A stretch of 64,000 nucleotides of DNA, taken from positions 704,501-768,500 of the forward strand of contig CALZFC010000053.1 of NCBI GenBank assembly GCA_945643635.1, written 5' to 3'. Source of the stretch: Allodiplogaster sudhausi (lineage: Eukaryota; Nematoda; Chromadorea; Rhabditida; Diplogasteridae). The notes beneath the pieces were generated by a model. That model was not told the DNA's origin. It searched no databases and was given only the letters and a program-made list of their open reading frames with translations. The position numbers and the translations under genes were made by a program. Shown here piece by piece: positions 33,232 through 44,934 of this stretch (positions are counted from its first letter, which is position 1; every line of letters starts with the position of its first letter).

Positions 33232-35794
33232 GCAGTCTACTCCTCTGACTGCGCGCGGCAGAACCCCTCGCTTTCGCCGTTTTCCTATTCCAACCGAACC
33301 CTCTGCAACCATGGCGACCAAAGTTGAAGCGATGTCAGCATTTTTCTCTTCCTTTTAAAAATATTTTATTTTGCATTTCATACTATATACATAGTAGTAC
33401 AATATAAATGATTTGTAAAGCGTATGATTCATTTTGTGTCAAAGCGTTTAAAGAAACGAATATTTCAGGAAGACTAAATGCACTCGCCCGAGTGCGCTTC
33501 GTGCGACGCTTAGCGAGGTCAGAATGGCATACGAATGTATTGTATAATTTACTCTCTTTCCCTTTCTCTCTCTCTATTTATCTTATTTTCTCTCCCTTTC
33601 TTTCCATTCACTTTCTCTCTCTCTTTCCTCTCTCTCTCTCTCTTTCTCTTTCTCCATCTCTCTATTTATATCTCTGACTTTAGGCCTCGCTTTCCTTATC
33701 TTTTCGCCTTCCAGCTCAATTTTTTAAACACATTGTTCTTTCTTCTCTCTCACTCCCCCCTGTCCCCCTAAAATAGCCTGCTCCCCTTATCATCGTTCTA
33801 TTGCTTAGATGTAGTTAATTTCGATTTTCGTGTTAACATTTTCTTCCTTAATTTAGGCTGCAAATACATTGGTCGTCGAGAAGTTCGGTCAGCAGCTCCG
33901 GAGCATCATTAGTCGCTGTGGGTTAACAGTTCTTTTATTTCTCGCCTTGAGCTCAATGATACATATGTATTTAATATCTTTCGCATACAAAATTATTTCT
34001 TACTGTTTCTGTTATTAAACAAAACTCTCTAATAGTCCTCTAATATACAGTACCGTAGAACATTGTTGGGTCCGAAATTAATCCGATTAATTAAATTAAT
34101 TTAAATAATTCAAACTGGAATTGCGAAGTGCTGAGGACATGCCATGCGATTTCCTCCGAGGGTTTTATGTCTTTTTTCATTGCGCGTCACCCAAGAAAAA
34201 CCGCTTTCCAAAATATGCCGTGATGACAAAGTTCTGTCAATTTGACAAAGCTACGCTGTTTAGCGGAATTTTTTGCTAGGTGTTTGGCTGAGAAACGAGC
34301 TGGCTGAATCCAGCAGCCAAACTACAAACAACAAATTAGAGTGAAATTTTCTGAGTGCTTCTTATTTTGTTTAATTTTTTTCCTTTGTTTTGCTTGAGTT
34401 TCCTATCATATTTGGGTATAAACGGTAAGAAAAATGGAAAATAAGATTTTCTGCTGCGAGCAAAAAAATCGCTCTTGCAAAGCATCGAACCCCGGACTTT
34501 GGAATTCCCAATCAAACGCAGTCGCAATACATCACACGGAACAAGAGGATAGTGGAACGTACATTTCCTATCACATTGTCCGCAGCTTCACCAAAGAAGC
34601 GTCTAGGATGACGATTCCAGGGGCTTGTCTGGTTAATTTTTGTAAAGCGTAGACCGCAACACTTTTCATTGCGAAGAGTTGATAATCTCTGCAATCGACC
34701 TCTCTCTCTTCGCTGTCTCTCTCATTCTCTCTCTCTCTCTATCTCTTTTTCTGTCTCGTTCACAAATACTCTCCCTCTCTCTCTCTCTCAATCTCTCTTA
34801 CTCTTTCAATCTATCCCCTTTTCGCTTTCTCTGTCGTTCTCTCTCTCTCTCTCTCTCTCGTTCACTATATCTCTCTCAGTCTCGTTTTATCTCTCTCCTT
34901 CTCCCCCTCTATCTCTCCCTCTTATTTCGATCTCTTTTCATTCTAGGAGATAACTGCATTTCTGGTTGGTTTTTTTTCGGATCCGGTCAGGATAGAAAAG
35001 GTACATTCCTTCTTTCCCAAGCTACGTGTGGTGTATTGCGACTGCGTTAGATTCGGAATTCCAAGGCCCGGGGTTCGATGCTTTGCAAGAGTAGTTTTTT
35101 TGCTCGCAACAGAAAATCTTATTTTCCATTTTTCAAATCATTTATACCCAAATATGGTAAGAAACTCAAGCAAAACAAAGGAAGAAACTCAAACAAAATA
35201 AGAAGTGCTTAGAAAATTTCACTCTAATTTGTTGTTTGTAGTTTGGCTGCTGGATTCAGCCAGCTCGTTTCTCAGCCAAACACCTAGCAAAAAATGCCGC
35301 TAAACAGCGTAGCCCTGTCAAATTGACAGAACTTTGTCATTACGGCATATTTTGGAAAGCGGTTTTTCCTGGGTGACGCGCAATGAAAAAAGACATAAAA
35401 CCCTCGGAGGAAATCGCACGGCATGTCCTCAGCACTTCGCAATTCCAGTTTGAATTATTTAAATTAATTTAATTAATCGGATTAATTTCGGACCCAACAA
35501 TGTTGGACGGTACTGTATCTTGTACGAATTTACTTTGCAGCAGTTTTGTTGCCTGAAGCGGGGCGAAGAAATCGGAAGCGGAAAATTGTGGATGACGGAC
35601 ATGGAAGCGACGGAAAGGATAGTGACGGCCAGGAAAGCGATGGAAATAGAAGCTGCGGAGATGCCAGCGTCGCAAAGTTGGTTGATGGAAACGTCGATGA
35701 TGAAGATGTCGAGGAATTTGGAGTCGACAACGACAAGAATCAGCAGGAACCTGGCTACTTTGCACTTGAAGATTTCATGCTTGACGAGCTATAA
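32383..35794 (+). CDS. Basic/acidic nuclear-type protein, partial model
   Basis: Exons: 32383-32593, 32728-32832, 32963-33005, 33236-33333, 33469-33517, 33857-33917 and 35541-35794 (TAA), all in phase, about 273 residues; the first exon was not found. Exon 1 here ends in a basic patch, PPKRGRRPRAEAM, resembling an AT-hook (RGR core). Exon 2 looks like a diverged duplicate (NREASREAATRADP against SRDASGETAAHPD). Later segments include TARGRTPRFRRF and RNRKRKIVDDGHGSDGKDSD, and the end is acidic (DDEDVEEF ... DFMLDEL). A DNA- or chromatin-binding role is plausible but only inferred from composition. Its last intron holds the 1.47 kb transposon at 34,048-35,515. Confidence 0.5.
33140..33230. repeat. 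CT microsatellite in intron
   Basis: Two (CT)n runs in the intron before the exon at 33,236. Further CT-rich introns lie at 33,540-33,680. Confidence 0.85.
34048..35515. mobile_element. Foldback DNA transposon with ~490-bp inverted ends, TA target
   Basis: The ends CAGTACCGTAGAACATTG (34048) and the complement of CAGTACCGTCCAACATTG (35515) are flanked by TA (34046-34047 and 35516-35517), the Tc1/mariner signature. The inverted repeats run about 490 bp inwards (to about 34,540 and from about 35,022) with few mismatches. The 480-bp centre is CT-rich simple sequence (34,700-34,940). No transposase frame is present, so it is non-autonomous and needs an enzyme in trans. Each inverted repeat ends inside with a tRNA-like stretch, CCGGGGTTCGATGC, similar to a Pol III B box. 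Confidence 0.85.
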
Positions 35795-37312
35795 GAAGCG
35801 AGACTTTTTTTTACATTTGTTATGTAGAACAGCTTGTTAGATTAGGCACTTTAGCAAGTAGTAAACTAGAAACAATTCCTGAATTATTACAGTAATAAGT
35901 CTCTTCGTTTTGATCTTTTTAAAGAATGTTTAATTTTAATAGTTGTGACTTTATTCCGTTGTTATTGAGCTTTTAGCCGGGGTTCCCGGGCCCTTTTGAT
36001 TTTTTTTTCAGAAATCACCTAATATATGCCTATTCTTTCTCTATTTGTTCATGTTTTCTATACACTTCACAATCAGCTTGTTAATTTTGTAACGGATTTC
36101 TACTATTCGCTTGTTTCTGTTTCTTATTTTGTTAATTTATATATTCGTGCCTAATTTTCTATTCAGTTTGCCATGAGTTCAAATCGATTTTTGCTAGAAT
36201 GTTCATTTACTGCTTGAGAAATAAATTGTTTAAAAAAATTCCATTCCAAATATACGGACGTACTGAAGTCGTAGAATTTAAAGAAAAAAATGTCCCAACT
36301 AAGAATGTGAATAACGACACAAATTTTAGATAAGATGAGTCAAAAATTATATTATTGATTAAATAAATCCAAAAAATATGATTTTGCATGCGAGTCACGA
36401 ATCGTTTCTAATTATGATTTCCATTAATTTCTCTGTCCTCTTTCATCTCCCTAACACTATCTTGTTCTTTCTCCCATTATCATCTGGTTGTTAGTGGAAC
36501 CGTCCTCTTTATGGCAAAATCAGAGCGTCCAACAGGCTCCGAATGAATCATCCTACCATAAATATATAGCAGAAGCGACTTCAGCCAACTCTCTTTCCTT
36601 CGTTCTTTTATGCGCTCGGCATTTCATCTTTTCCATAATATCCGTCTATCTTTCTCTCTCATTATCTTCCTCTCTAGCTCTATCTCTTCCTCTCGATTCT
36701 ATCGCTATCAATGTATTACCATTCTCTTCTTCTTTAAAAAATGGACATGCTCTTATCACTTCTTCAGCACAGCAGAACAATTCTAGAACTTTTCATTAAA
36801 CCGTGAAGAAGAGGTTGCCATTCAACTTGTTCATCTCCTTCGGTTCCAAGACTAGCGAATATAAGAAAGGAAACGAGCATACAGACGTACTTCTAGCTAG
36901 ATCTGCAAGAAACGCCGCTCTATCAACTGGTATACATTCACAGCGTTTTGTCCTCAGTAGTTTGATTGCTAGGAGCTTCTCTTGTTTTACCAATCTACGG
37001 ACATATTCCGTAGATTTATATAGACATAGTGCGGCATTTCTTTGACGTCGCGCTTTATTGCGAAAGCGTAGTATACCGTATTTAAAGAATACTCCCAGTT
37101 CACGGCCAATTTGTGACAAATTGAACCGATAGTGCTGATTGCAACGACTGTATACATTGAAATCCCAAGCTCTATGTATATCACTCCGAACCCCATCATT
37201 TATTATTTTACCTGTTCAAATCTTTAATTATTTATGTGTACACTCAACGAAAACTAAAAAGGAGTGGCCATAAATAAATTGTACTTGTTAAAAAAGGTTT
37301 TATTTGCTTGCT
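35795..37312. other. Intergenic region
   Basis: AT-rich, no gene called. Segment 36,400-36,480 (ATTTCTCTGTCCTCTTTCATCT) recurs at 41,565-41,640, and 36,840-36,880 (TTCCAAGACT...) recurs near 41,945, marking the two halves of a larger duplication that carries the glyco-repeat genes. Confidence 0.5.
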
Positions 37313-37319
37313 TCAGACA
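37313..37319 (+). promoter_or_regulatory. Putative trans-splice acceptor before start codon
   Basis: TTGCTTCAG-ACA-ATG: a splice acceptor 3 bases before the start codon with no obvious upstream exon. The paralog at 42,189 has the same arrangement. This is what spliced-leader genes look like in nematodes. Confidence 0.55.
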
Positions 37320-38885
37320 ATGCACGAAACCCTTGTCAAATCACTTGTGGTAGCTTTTCTGCTGGCCTACTCGCATTCCGTCTTGGCCCAATCGAAAGAT
37401 GTCGGCGATTCTCATGATGTCACAAGCCTTCTCAACGGAACAAGCGTATGGTTGTTTTCATATTATATTTTATATACATATATGTATGTATGTATATATA
37501 TTTTGACTTCTATGTACTACATGGAGGTGAACATTCCTTTTTTTATGAAAAGGATAATACGTTGATTTTATTTGGTTTCTGGCAAATTCACAAGTTCCTT
37601 ACAGGACACCGACAGTGCGAACGCGACAGCTCTTGATGAGTCGGTTTCGGACTCCTTTACGAATATGACTGCACCCGTGGATGAGCCCTCTGGATCCTTC
37701 ACTAATGTGACTACACCTTTTACGAATGTGCCTCTTTCTGGCGATGAACCCTTCACAAATGTCACGGCCACACCATCTGGACCCTTTACGAATGTCACGA
37801 CCCCACCATCTGGACCCTTCACAAATGTTACCACCAAACCGTCTGGACCCTTTACCAACGTTACGGCCCCACCATCTGGACCGTTTACCAACGTTACGGC
37901 CCTACCATCTGGACCCTTCACAAATGTCACGGCCCCACCGTCTGAACCCTTCATAAATGTCACGGCCCCACCATCTGAACCCTTCACCAACGTTACGGCC
38001 CCATCGTCTGAATCCTTCACCAACGTTACGGCCCCACCATCTGGACCCTTCACAAATGTCACGGCCCCACCATCTGAACCCTTCACAAATGTGACCGCCC
38101 CACCGTCTGAACCCTTCACCAACGTTACGGCCCCACCATCTGGACCATTCACCAACGTTACGGCCCCACCATCTGGGCCCTTCACAAATGTCACGGCCCC
38201 ACCGTCTGAACCCTTCACAAATGTCACGGCCCCACCGTCTGAACCCTTCACCAACGTTACGGCCCCACCATCTGGACCATTCACCAACGTTACGGCCCCA
38301 CCATCTGGGCCCTTCACAAATGTCACGGCCCCACCGTCTGAACCCTTCACAAATGTCACGGCCCCACCGTCTGAACCCTTCACCAACGTTACGGCCCCAC
38401 CATCTGGACCATTCACCAACGTTACGGCCCCACCATCTGGGCCCTTCACAAATGTCACGGCCCCACCGTCTGAACCCTTCACAAATGTCACGGCCCCACC
38501 GTCTGAACCCTTCACCAACGTTACGGCCCCACCATCTGAACCATTCAAAAATGTCACGGCCCCACCCTCTGATGAGCCCTTGTCCAATGCAAGTGCCCCA
38601 CCGTCTGAACCGCTCACAGCTGCAGCGGCAGAGCCCACCGCTTCCTCAAATATACCTGACGTCTCCTTCACAAATGTGACCGCTCCTGCGGAAGAGCCTT
38701 CTGAACCATCAAATGTGTCTCAGCTAGAGGATCCATCATCAGACTCTTTCTCGAATGCCACCATTCTGGAGTCTGCGTCCGCCTCGAATGGCACCCTCCA
38801 TGAACCGGAAGAAGAAGTCGCCGCACCCGAGGAAGATGCAGCTGCCGCGATCTTGGCAGACGATGATAAGAATGAGAGCAACTGA
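37320..38885 (+). CDS. Secreted 11-residue-repeat glycoprotein (NVT repeats)
   Basis: Two exons, 37320-37445 and 37605-38885, join in phase (donor GTATGG, acceptor CTTACAG), giving 468 residues. The signal peptide is LVKSLVVAFLLAYSHSVLAQ. The body is about 25 copies of an 11-residue, 33-bp unit, APPSGPFTNVT or APPSEPFTNVT, each with one N-glycosylation sequon (NVT). In the second half units are grouped in a higher-order pattern of four (E, E, G, G at position 5), 132 bp long and repeated nearly exactly at 38,080-38,520. The C-terminus is unique and acidic (EPEEEVAAPEEDAAAAILAD). It should be a heavily N-glycosylated, Pro-rich mucin-like extracellular protein. Partner and role are unknown. Confidence 0.85.
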
Positions 38886-40006
38886 TGAATCAGAAAAATC
38901 AAAATTTACAATCGAAATCTTCCGGCGCATTAATATATGTATGTAGCATAAAATGGTTTTTTGTTTCTTTCAATGAATATTAAAAACAATTAATTGTGCT
39001 TCTGGCTAGCCAAGAATATATGAAAGTTAGTATAAAGAAAGATGAGAGATGTATCTTACAATCGATAGCCGACAGCAATTCAAACGAAAGATATGGAAAG
39101 TCTGGAAAGTGAAAGTGTCGTTTGGCGAACACATGAAGAATGGCAATGAAGACAACTAGGCTGAGTGCTATTCGTTGCTAATCGTAAGGCCAAAAGCACA
39201 TACTTGAATTCATTTGGCCCGTTACAAGGGCGAGAGAGCATGTGCTTTAGAGAATTCATCTACAATATTCAGAAAAATTTAAATGCACTACGCTTGAGTG
39301 ACGTGCTCCTTTGACCATTCTATCAGTTTCGATATTCAAGATGAGCTGCATAAAATCTAGGCCACTGATGCAATAACAAGGGCGTGCTCGGGTAGATCTC
39401 GACGGGGATGCTGGGCATAAAAAGGAGCCCGAGGAGAAGGTTTCACTTGTTGCGGGTTGAAACTCGGCTGGCCGGTTTCGCTGTGGATTGGGCGAATGAG
39501 GGGTGAGGGGAGCAGAGCGGTCTCACCCTTTTTTTCCCTTTTCTTTCGCTCACTCTATCTCTCTCGCTCTCTCTTTTCTCTCGTTCTCGAGCAATCTCTC
39601 TTTCTCTCTTTCTCTCTCTCTCTCTCGTTCTCTCTCTAACTGTTCACATCTTCACAGGGCTCATCCGTTCGCAACGCCAAATCGGTGGCCTGCACAAAAA
39701 GCGAGAGTCTTTCGCTGTCCTGGCCAGTCACACTCTGGCTCTTTTTCTGTGATTTGCATGGCCTGAACCTGAGCTCGCTATCTCTTTGTGTCGCATCGCT
39801 CACAGGTATAAATTAAGGCAGCCGATCATAATCGCCACGGGCCATTTGCCCTTCCAGCTCTTCGTTTAATAAAAATATAAACGAAGAGCTGGAAGTGCAA
39901 ATGGCCCGTGGCGTGTATATTTGCTAATGATATGTATGTCTAGGAATTTCCCGCGCTTTCCAATATCCAAATTTAATTTTCTCGCCAATTCGCAGCTGAT
40001 TGTGAG
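38886..40006. other. Intergenic region with a promoter-like stretch
   Basis: Holds CT-rich sequence at 39,545-39,640, a TATA-like TATAAATTA at about 39,808, and the hairpin at 39,834-39,915, all upstream of the small secreted gene at 40,007. Confidence 0.45.
39834..39915. repeat. Strong hairpin (inverted repeat, ~36-bp arms)
   Basis: The left arm, beginning CGCCACGGGCCATTTGCCCT, and the right arm, ending AAATGGCCCGTGGCG, pair almost perfectly around the loop ATAAAAA. It lies about 30 bp after a TATA-like motif and about 90 bp before the start codon of the gene at 40,007, so it may be in that gene's 5' leader, or be a small foldback insert. Confidence 0.85.
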
Positions 40007-40325
40007 ATGTCGGCCCGCGTGATCATTCTCGTGATTCTGCTCGTTCTTTGCTTCCTCGCCATCAGCAACGTCGCGGACGCGCGTCCCTTCGCGACTGAAG
40101 AGCAGAAGGTCCTCGAGATCGTGCCGCTCATCAACATTCCCCAGGTCATTACAAAATTGATATCTTTTTTCGGTGCACAATATTGATATTTTTCATTCTA
40201 GAAGCAAAAAATAGATGTATATATCGAAAAGCTAATATATAGTATATTGCTTGAAGGACGGCGTGCTGTCGGTCGACCCGAAGATTGAACTGACCGGACC
40301 CGGAGTGCTCGCTGGTGCGGCTTAG
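40007..40325 (+). CDS. Small secreted peptide, 68 residues
   Basis: Two exons, 40007-40144 and 40257-40325, join in phase. The signal peptide is MSARVIILVILLVLCFLAIS, with cleavage likely after ADA. The mature part is about 43 residues with no Cys and no dibasic sites: RPFATEEQKVLEIVPLINIP, then DGVLSVDPKIELTGPG. The second acceptor is CTTGAAG. It could be an antimicrobial-type or effector peptide, but I recognise no family. Confidence 0.65.
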
Positions 40326-40693
40326 GAATCCGTCTACCCGCCAGCTAATGTTTTATTGCCAAAATCGCATATCCTTTGAGAGCTTCTTTATATTTGGTGC
40401 TTTCATGTATGTCTAATCAATATAAACGTGTACACACTACATATGCATTTATGCTTGTATAAAAATATTTATATGTCTTACTGCTGCTTTCAAAATAAAA
40501 ATAACGATTTTGGCTACAGTGCTATCATGAATTCATAGTTCCACTATTCAGGATAACTTTTTTTATGCAGAATCATATGTTTATATGCACAAATAATAGA
40601 GTAAAACCTGTAAAATAGTGAAGAATGACGAACATTTTGGTATATCCTTCGCTCTATCGTTCAATATTAGTAAGAGGTTAACTGAGGACTGTA

Positions 40694-40852
40694 TCATGGA
40701 AACCTAGGTAGAGAATGAACGGTATATTGAACAAAAAGCCATTGTTGACAGAGTAGCAGTCTTCTGTCAATCCGGAGGATCTGATCGGCCTTTAGAAAAG
40801 CTGGATCCGTTGTAGTGTCGATCACCTACCAGTATGTAAACCTCGCACCCGA
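40694..40852. repeat. Dispersed direct repeat, copy 1
   Basis: Shares GACAGAGTAGCAGTCTTCTG and GGCCTTTAGAAAAG with 45,117-45,272. The two copies lie downstream of the two glyco-repeat paralogs, so they are part of the same segmental duplication. Confidence 0.75.
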
Positions 40853-41266
40853 CAATTATCTGAGATTCTTGAATAGAAAGTGAGATAAGCGAGTGCCTGA
40901 GTCGGCTGTCCGAGTGCAATTTGAACGACGAGGAGGAGAAGGCGGCCGAGCCCGTCAGATTCGATCTGGCGAAATGTTAGAGAAAAATAATTAAAAGAAC
41001 TTTTTATTCTGAAATTCATATTTGTACACATTTTGTATGCCTAATAAAATAGCTTGCAGTTTTAAATGCTTTATATTTAGAATATTTTTTAGCGGATCAA
41101 AAATGTAACTGTTTGACTTGTGACTTTCATGTTCGATCCTTTTTGTCAAGAAATGAGAGTTAGAATTGGTGCTCACAATGTCCGTGTTTTACTACTTTTG
41201 GCAATTTTAACTGTTTTTGCTGCCTCTTTTCTTCCTATTTCTCATCCTTTGCACTCTTCCTCTCTC

Positions 41267-41304
<38 letters not shown>

Positions 41305-41408
41305 TCCCTCCCACTTTCTCTCTCTATGTATCTTTCGCTCTCGCTCGATCTCTCTCGTTGATGCTCTCCTCCTCTCTGCTTGACTGATTCCAGCAACTTT
41401 TCAGCAGT

Positions 41409-41537
41409 TCAACGCCTCCACCGCATCGTCGTTTCTTTCCGAGCGCCGCAGCCATCGGCCTGTTCTTCGTGCGCCTTCTCGGCCAGCTTGCCGTGACGAT
41501 ATGCTTCAAATTCCTTTGCATGCAATGCGTTGGGCGG
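41409..41537 (-). CDS. Possible terminal exon (minus strand)
   Basis: After a strong TTTTTCTTGCAG acceptor the minus strand reads 42 residues, PPNALHAKEFEAYRHGKLAE then KAHEEQADGCGARKE, ending at TGA. It looks protein-like. However, the plus strand of the same place resembles the last exon of the gene ending at 32,226 (QFNASTASS against KFNTSTASS), so the strand is uncertain and it may be a relic of that gene. Confidence 0.3.
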   Translation of the reverse strand, partial: PPNALHAKEFEAYRHGKLAEKAHEEQADGCGARKETTMRWRR

Positions 41538-42188
41538 CTGCAAGAAAAATAAGAGTTCTCAATTATGATTTCCGTTCATTTCTCTGTCCTCTTTCATCTC
41601 TCTCACACTCTCTTGTTCTTCCTACCCTTTTTACTTCAGAGCAGCCATCTCTTCCCTCAATGGTAATATCGGCGTGGCGACACTTCGTCAAACGATCTCT
41701 CGTCAAAGTTTCTTGGTCCTTTAATTGACGACTTGTGAACATCTTGTGATTTCCAACTATGTAAGAATAAAAATGTGAATAAATTGACGAAGGGGGGCTT
41801 TTTTAAAAGCGAAATGGCAATGGAATGTAGTTTGGCGAAAAGTCGCCAAGAGAAATTATTTTGACAAAAGGCCTATGTATTGAGGAAAGGTAAGCAAAAA
41901 AATTTGATGAAAGGGCGTTTGACGAAGTGTTTTTGACGAAGGCGGTTCCAAGACTCGCGGTTATAAAAAGGAAAGCTCGTGCAAATGCACCTGCAATTAG
42001 ATTTGTCAGTACCACGTGTTCTATAAACACGCATATACAATACATTCGAATCCCTGTTTCTACATCACTCCAAACAACACCTTTTATTTATTTACCTTTC
42101 AATTCATTAATTTTTTATTTCTTCACAAAGGACTGACCATAAAAATTTTATTGGTTAAAGAAAAACTTTTATTTTCTTGCTTCAGACA

Positions 42189-44934
42189 ATGCACGAAAAC
42201 CTTGTCAAATCACTTACGGTCGCTTTTGTTCTGACCTTCTCGCATTCCGTGTTGGTCCCATCTGAAGATGTCGGCGATGCTCAAGATGTCGCAACCCTTC
42301 CCAACGGAAATCGCGTATGGTCGTTTTCCTACTATATTTATTTACTTACGGTATATATTTATTCGTATTTTGTTAAAAAAAACTGGACAACTTTTTCTCT
42401 TATACATGGTAAAGATCATTCATTTTATTCATTAGAAGAATATTACTTTGACTTTAATCGGTTTCTTAAAAATTCACAAGTTCCTTACTGGACACCGACA
42501 GTGCGAACGCGACAGCTCTTGATGAGTCGGTTTCGGACTATTTTACGAAAGTGACTGCACCTTTTATGAATGTGACAGCGCCTCCTTCTGGCAATGAATC
42601 CTTCCCTAATGTCACGGCCACACCGTCTGAACCCTTCATCAACGTTACGGCCCCACCTTCTGGACCCATCACAAACGTCACGGCCCCACCATCTGGACCC
42701 TTCACGTATGTCACGTCATCACCATCTGAACCCTTCACAAATGTCACGGCAACACCATCTGGACCCTTCACGAATGTCATGGCCCCACCATCTGGACTCT
42801 TCACGAATGTCACGGCCCCATCGTCTGTACCCTTCACGAATGTGACGGCCCCATCGTCTGAAACTGAAACCTTCACGAATGCTAATGCCACATCGTCTGG
42901 ACCCTTCACGAATGTCACGGCCCCACCACCTGGACCCTTCACGAATGTCATGGCCCCATCGTCTGAAACCTTCACGAATGTCACGGCCCCATCGTCTGAA
43001 ACTGAAACCTTCACGAATGCTAATGCCCCATCGTCTGGACCCTTCACGAATGTCACGGCCCCACCACCTGGACCCTTCACGAATGGCATGGCCCCATCGT
43101 CTGAAACCTTCACGAATGCCAGGTCCCCATCGTCTGAAACCTTCACCAATGCCAGGGCCCCATCGTCTGAAACCTTCACGAATAGCAGGGCCCCATCGTT
43201 TGAAACCTTCACCAATGACAGGGCCCCATCGTCTGAAACCTTCACGAATACCAGGGCCCCATCGTCTGAAACCTTCACAATTGTCAGGGATCCATCGTCA
43301 GAAACCTTCACAATTGTCAGGGATCCATCATCAGAAACCTTCTCAAATGGCAGGGCTGCCTCGTTTGAAACCTTCTCAAATGGAAGGGCTCCGTCGTCTG
43401 AAACCTTCACAAATGTCAGGGCCCCATCGTCTGAAACCTTCACAATTGTTAGAGCCCCATCGTCTGAAACCTTCACAAATGACAGGGATCCATCGTCAGA
43501 AACCTTCTCAAATGGAAGGGCTCCATCGTCTGAAACCTTCACAAATGGCAGGGCCCCATCTTCAGAAACCCTCACAAATCTCAGGGCCCCATCGTCTGCA
43601 ACCTTCACAAATGTCAGGGCCCCATTGTCTGAAACCTTCACAATTGTCAGAGCGCCATCGTCTGAAACCTTCAGAAATGTCAGGACCCCATCATATGAAA
43701 CATTCACAAATGGCAGGGCTGCATCGTCTGAAACCTTATCAAATGGAAGGGCTCCGTCGTCTGAAACCTTCACAAATGTCAGGGCCCCATCGTCTGAAAC
43801 CTTCACACATGACAGGGATCCATCGTCCGAAACCTTCACAAATGGCAGGGCCCCATCTTCAGAAACCCTCACAAATCTCAGGGCCCCATCGTCTGCAACC
43901 TTCACAAATGTCAGGGCCCCATTGTCTGAAACCTTCACAATTGTCAGAGCGCCATCGTCTGAAACCTTCAGAAATGCAAATTCTCCACCATCTGGAACCT
44001 TCACAATTGTCAGGGATCCATCGTCAGAAACCTTCTCAAATGAAAGAGCTCCATCGTCTGAAACCTTCACAAATGGCTGGGTCCGTCGTCTGAAACCTTC
44101 ACAAACGGCAGGGCCCCATCTTCTGAAACCTTCACAAAGGTCAGGGCCCCATTGTCTGAAACCTTCACAATTGTCAGAGCGCCATCGTCTGAAACCTTCA
44201 GAAACGTCAGGGCCCCATCATATGAAACATTCACAAATGTCAGAGCCCCATCTTCTGTTATGTTCAGAAATGCAAATTCTACACCGTCTGGAACCTTAAA
44301 AAATGGCAGGGCCCCATCGTCTGCAACCTTCACAAATGTCAGGGCCCCTTCGTCTGAAACCTTCTCAAATGTCAGGGCCCCATCGTCTGAAACCTTCACA
44401 AATGGCAGGGCCCCATTGTTTGAAACCATCACAATTGACAGGGCGCCATCGTCGGAAACGTTCAGAAATGTCAGGACCTCATCATATGAAACATTCACAA
44501 ATGTCAGAGCCCCATCGTCTGAAACATTCACAAATTTCAGGGCCCCTTCGTCTGAAAACTTCACAATTGTAAGGGTGCCATCGTCAGAAACCTTCAGAAA
44601 TGTCAGGGCCGCATCTTCTGTAAATGTGAATACTCCAACGTCTGAAACCTTCACAAAAGCTAGGGCCCCATCGTCCGAAACCGTCACAAATGTCAGTGCC
44701 GCATCGAGTGAAACCTTCGCAAATGGCAGGGCCCCATCGTCTGAAACCAGAATAGCCAGAGATCCATCGTCTGAAGCTTTCACAAATGTCAGGGCCGAGC
44801 CGTCTGAAACCTTCACAAATGAAACCTCCACCATTCTGGAGTCTGCGTCCACCTCGAATCTCACCGTCTTAGAACCGGAAGAAGAAGTTGTCTCACCTAA
44901 CGAGCATACAGGTGCGGTGATTAGCAGAAGATGA
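42189..44934 (+). pseudogene. Decaying paralog of the glyco-repeat gene
   Basis: Exon 1 (42189-42314) matches the first gene closely (signal peptide LVKSLTVAFVLTFSHSVL). The next acceptor is CTTACTG instead of CTTACAG, so the normal splice is lost; a GAG-TCG site at 42,526 would restore frame. The repeat region (42,551-44,830) has the same 11-residue period, but after the first few units the NVT sequon becomes NVR/NGR (APSSETFTNVRAPSS) through ACG to AGG changes. A frameshift near 44,075-44,085 moves the rest to another frame, which continues to 44,934 with ILESASTSNLTVLEPEEEVV, matching the first gene's end, and then another indel. Either a pseudogene or a gene diverging to a non-glycosylated repeat. 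Confidence 0.7.

Larger units (their letters stand above)
40326..42180. other. Intergenic region with dispersed repeats
   Basis: Includes a repeat at 40,694-40,852 shared with 45,117-45,272, a (CT)n run at about 41,262-41,305, the possible exon at 41,409-41,537 and segments shared with 36.4-36.9 kb. Otherwise AT-rich. Confidence 0.45.

Noticed and set aside
37568..38671. 367-residue minus-strand frame over the glyco-repeat exon
   Set aside because: It is the complement of a 33-bp repeat whose length is divisible by three, so one open unit makes the whole array open. The plus strand has the signal peptide, splice sites and sequons.
42538..44864. 510- and 265-residue minus-strand frames (VSDDGALTFVK repeats)
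   Set aside because: Same reason: mirror reading of the 11-residue repeat in the second paralog, with no start context or splice sites.
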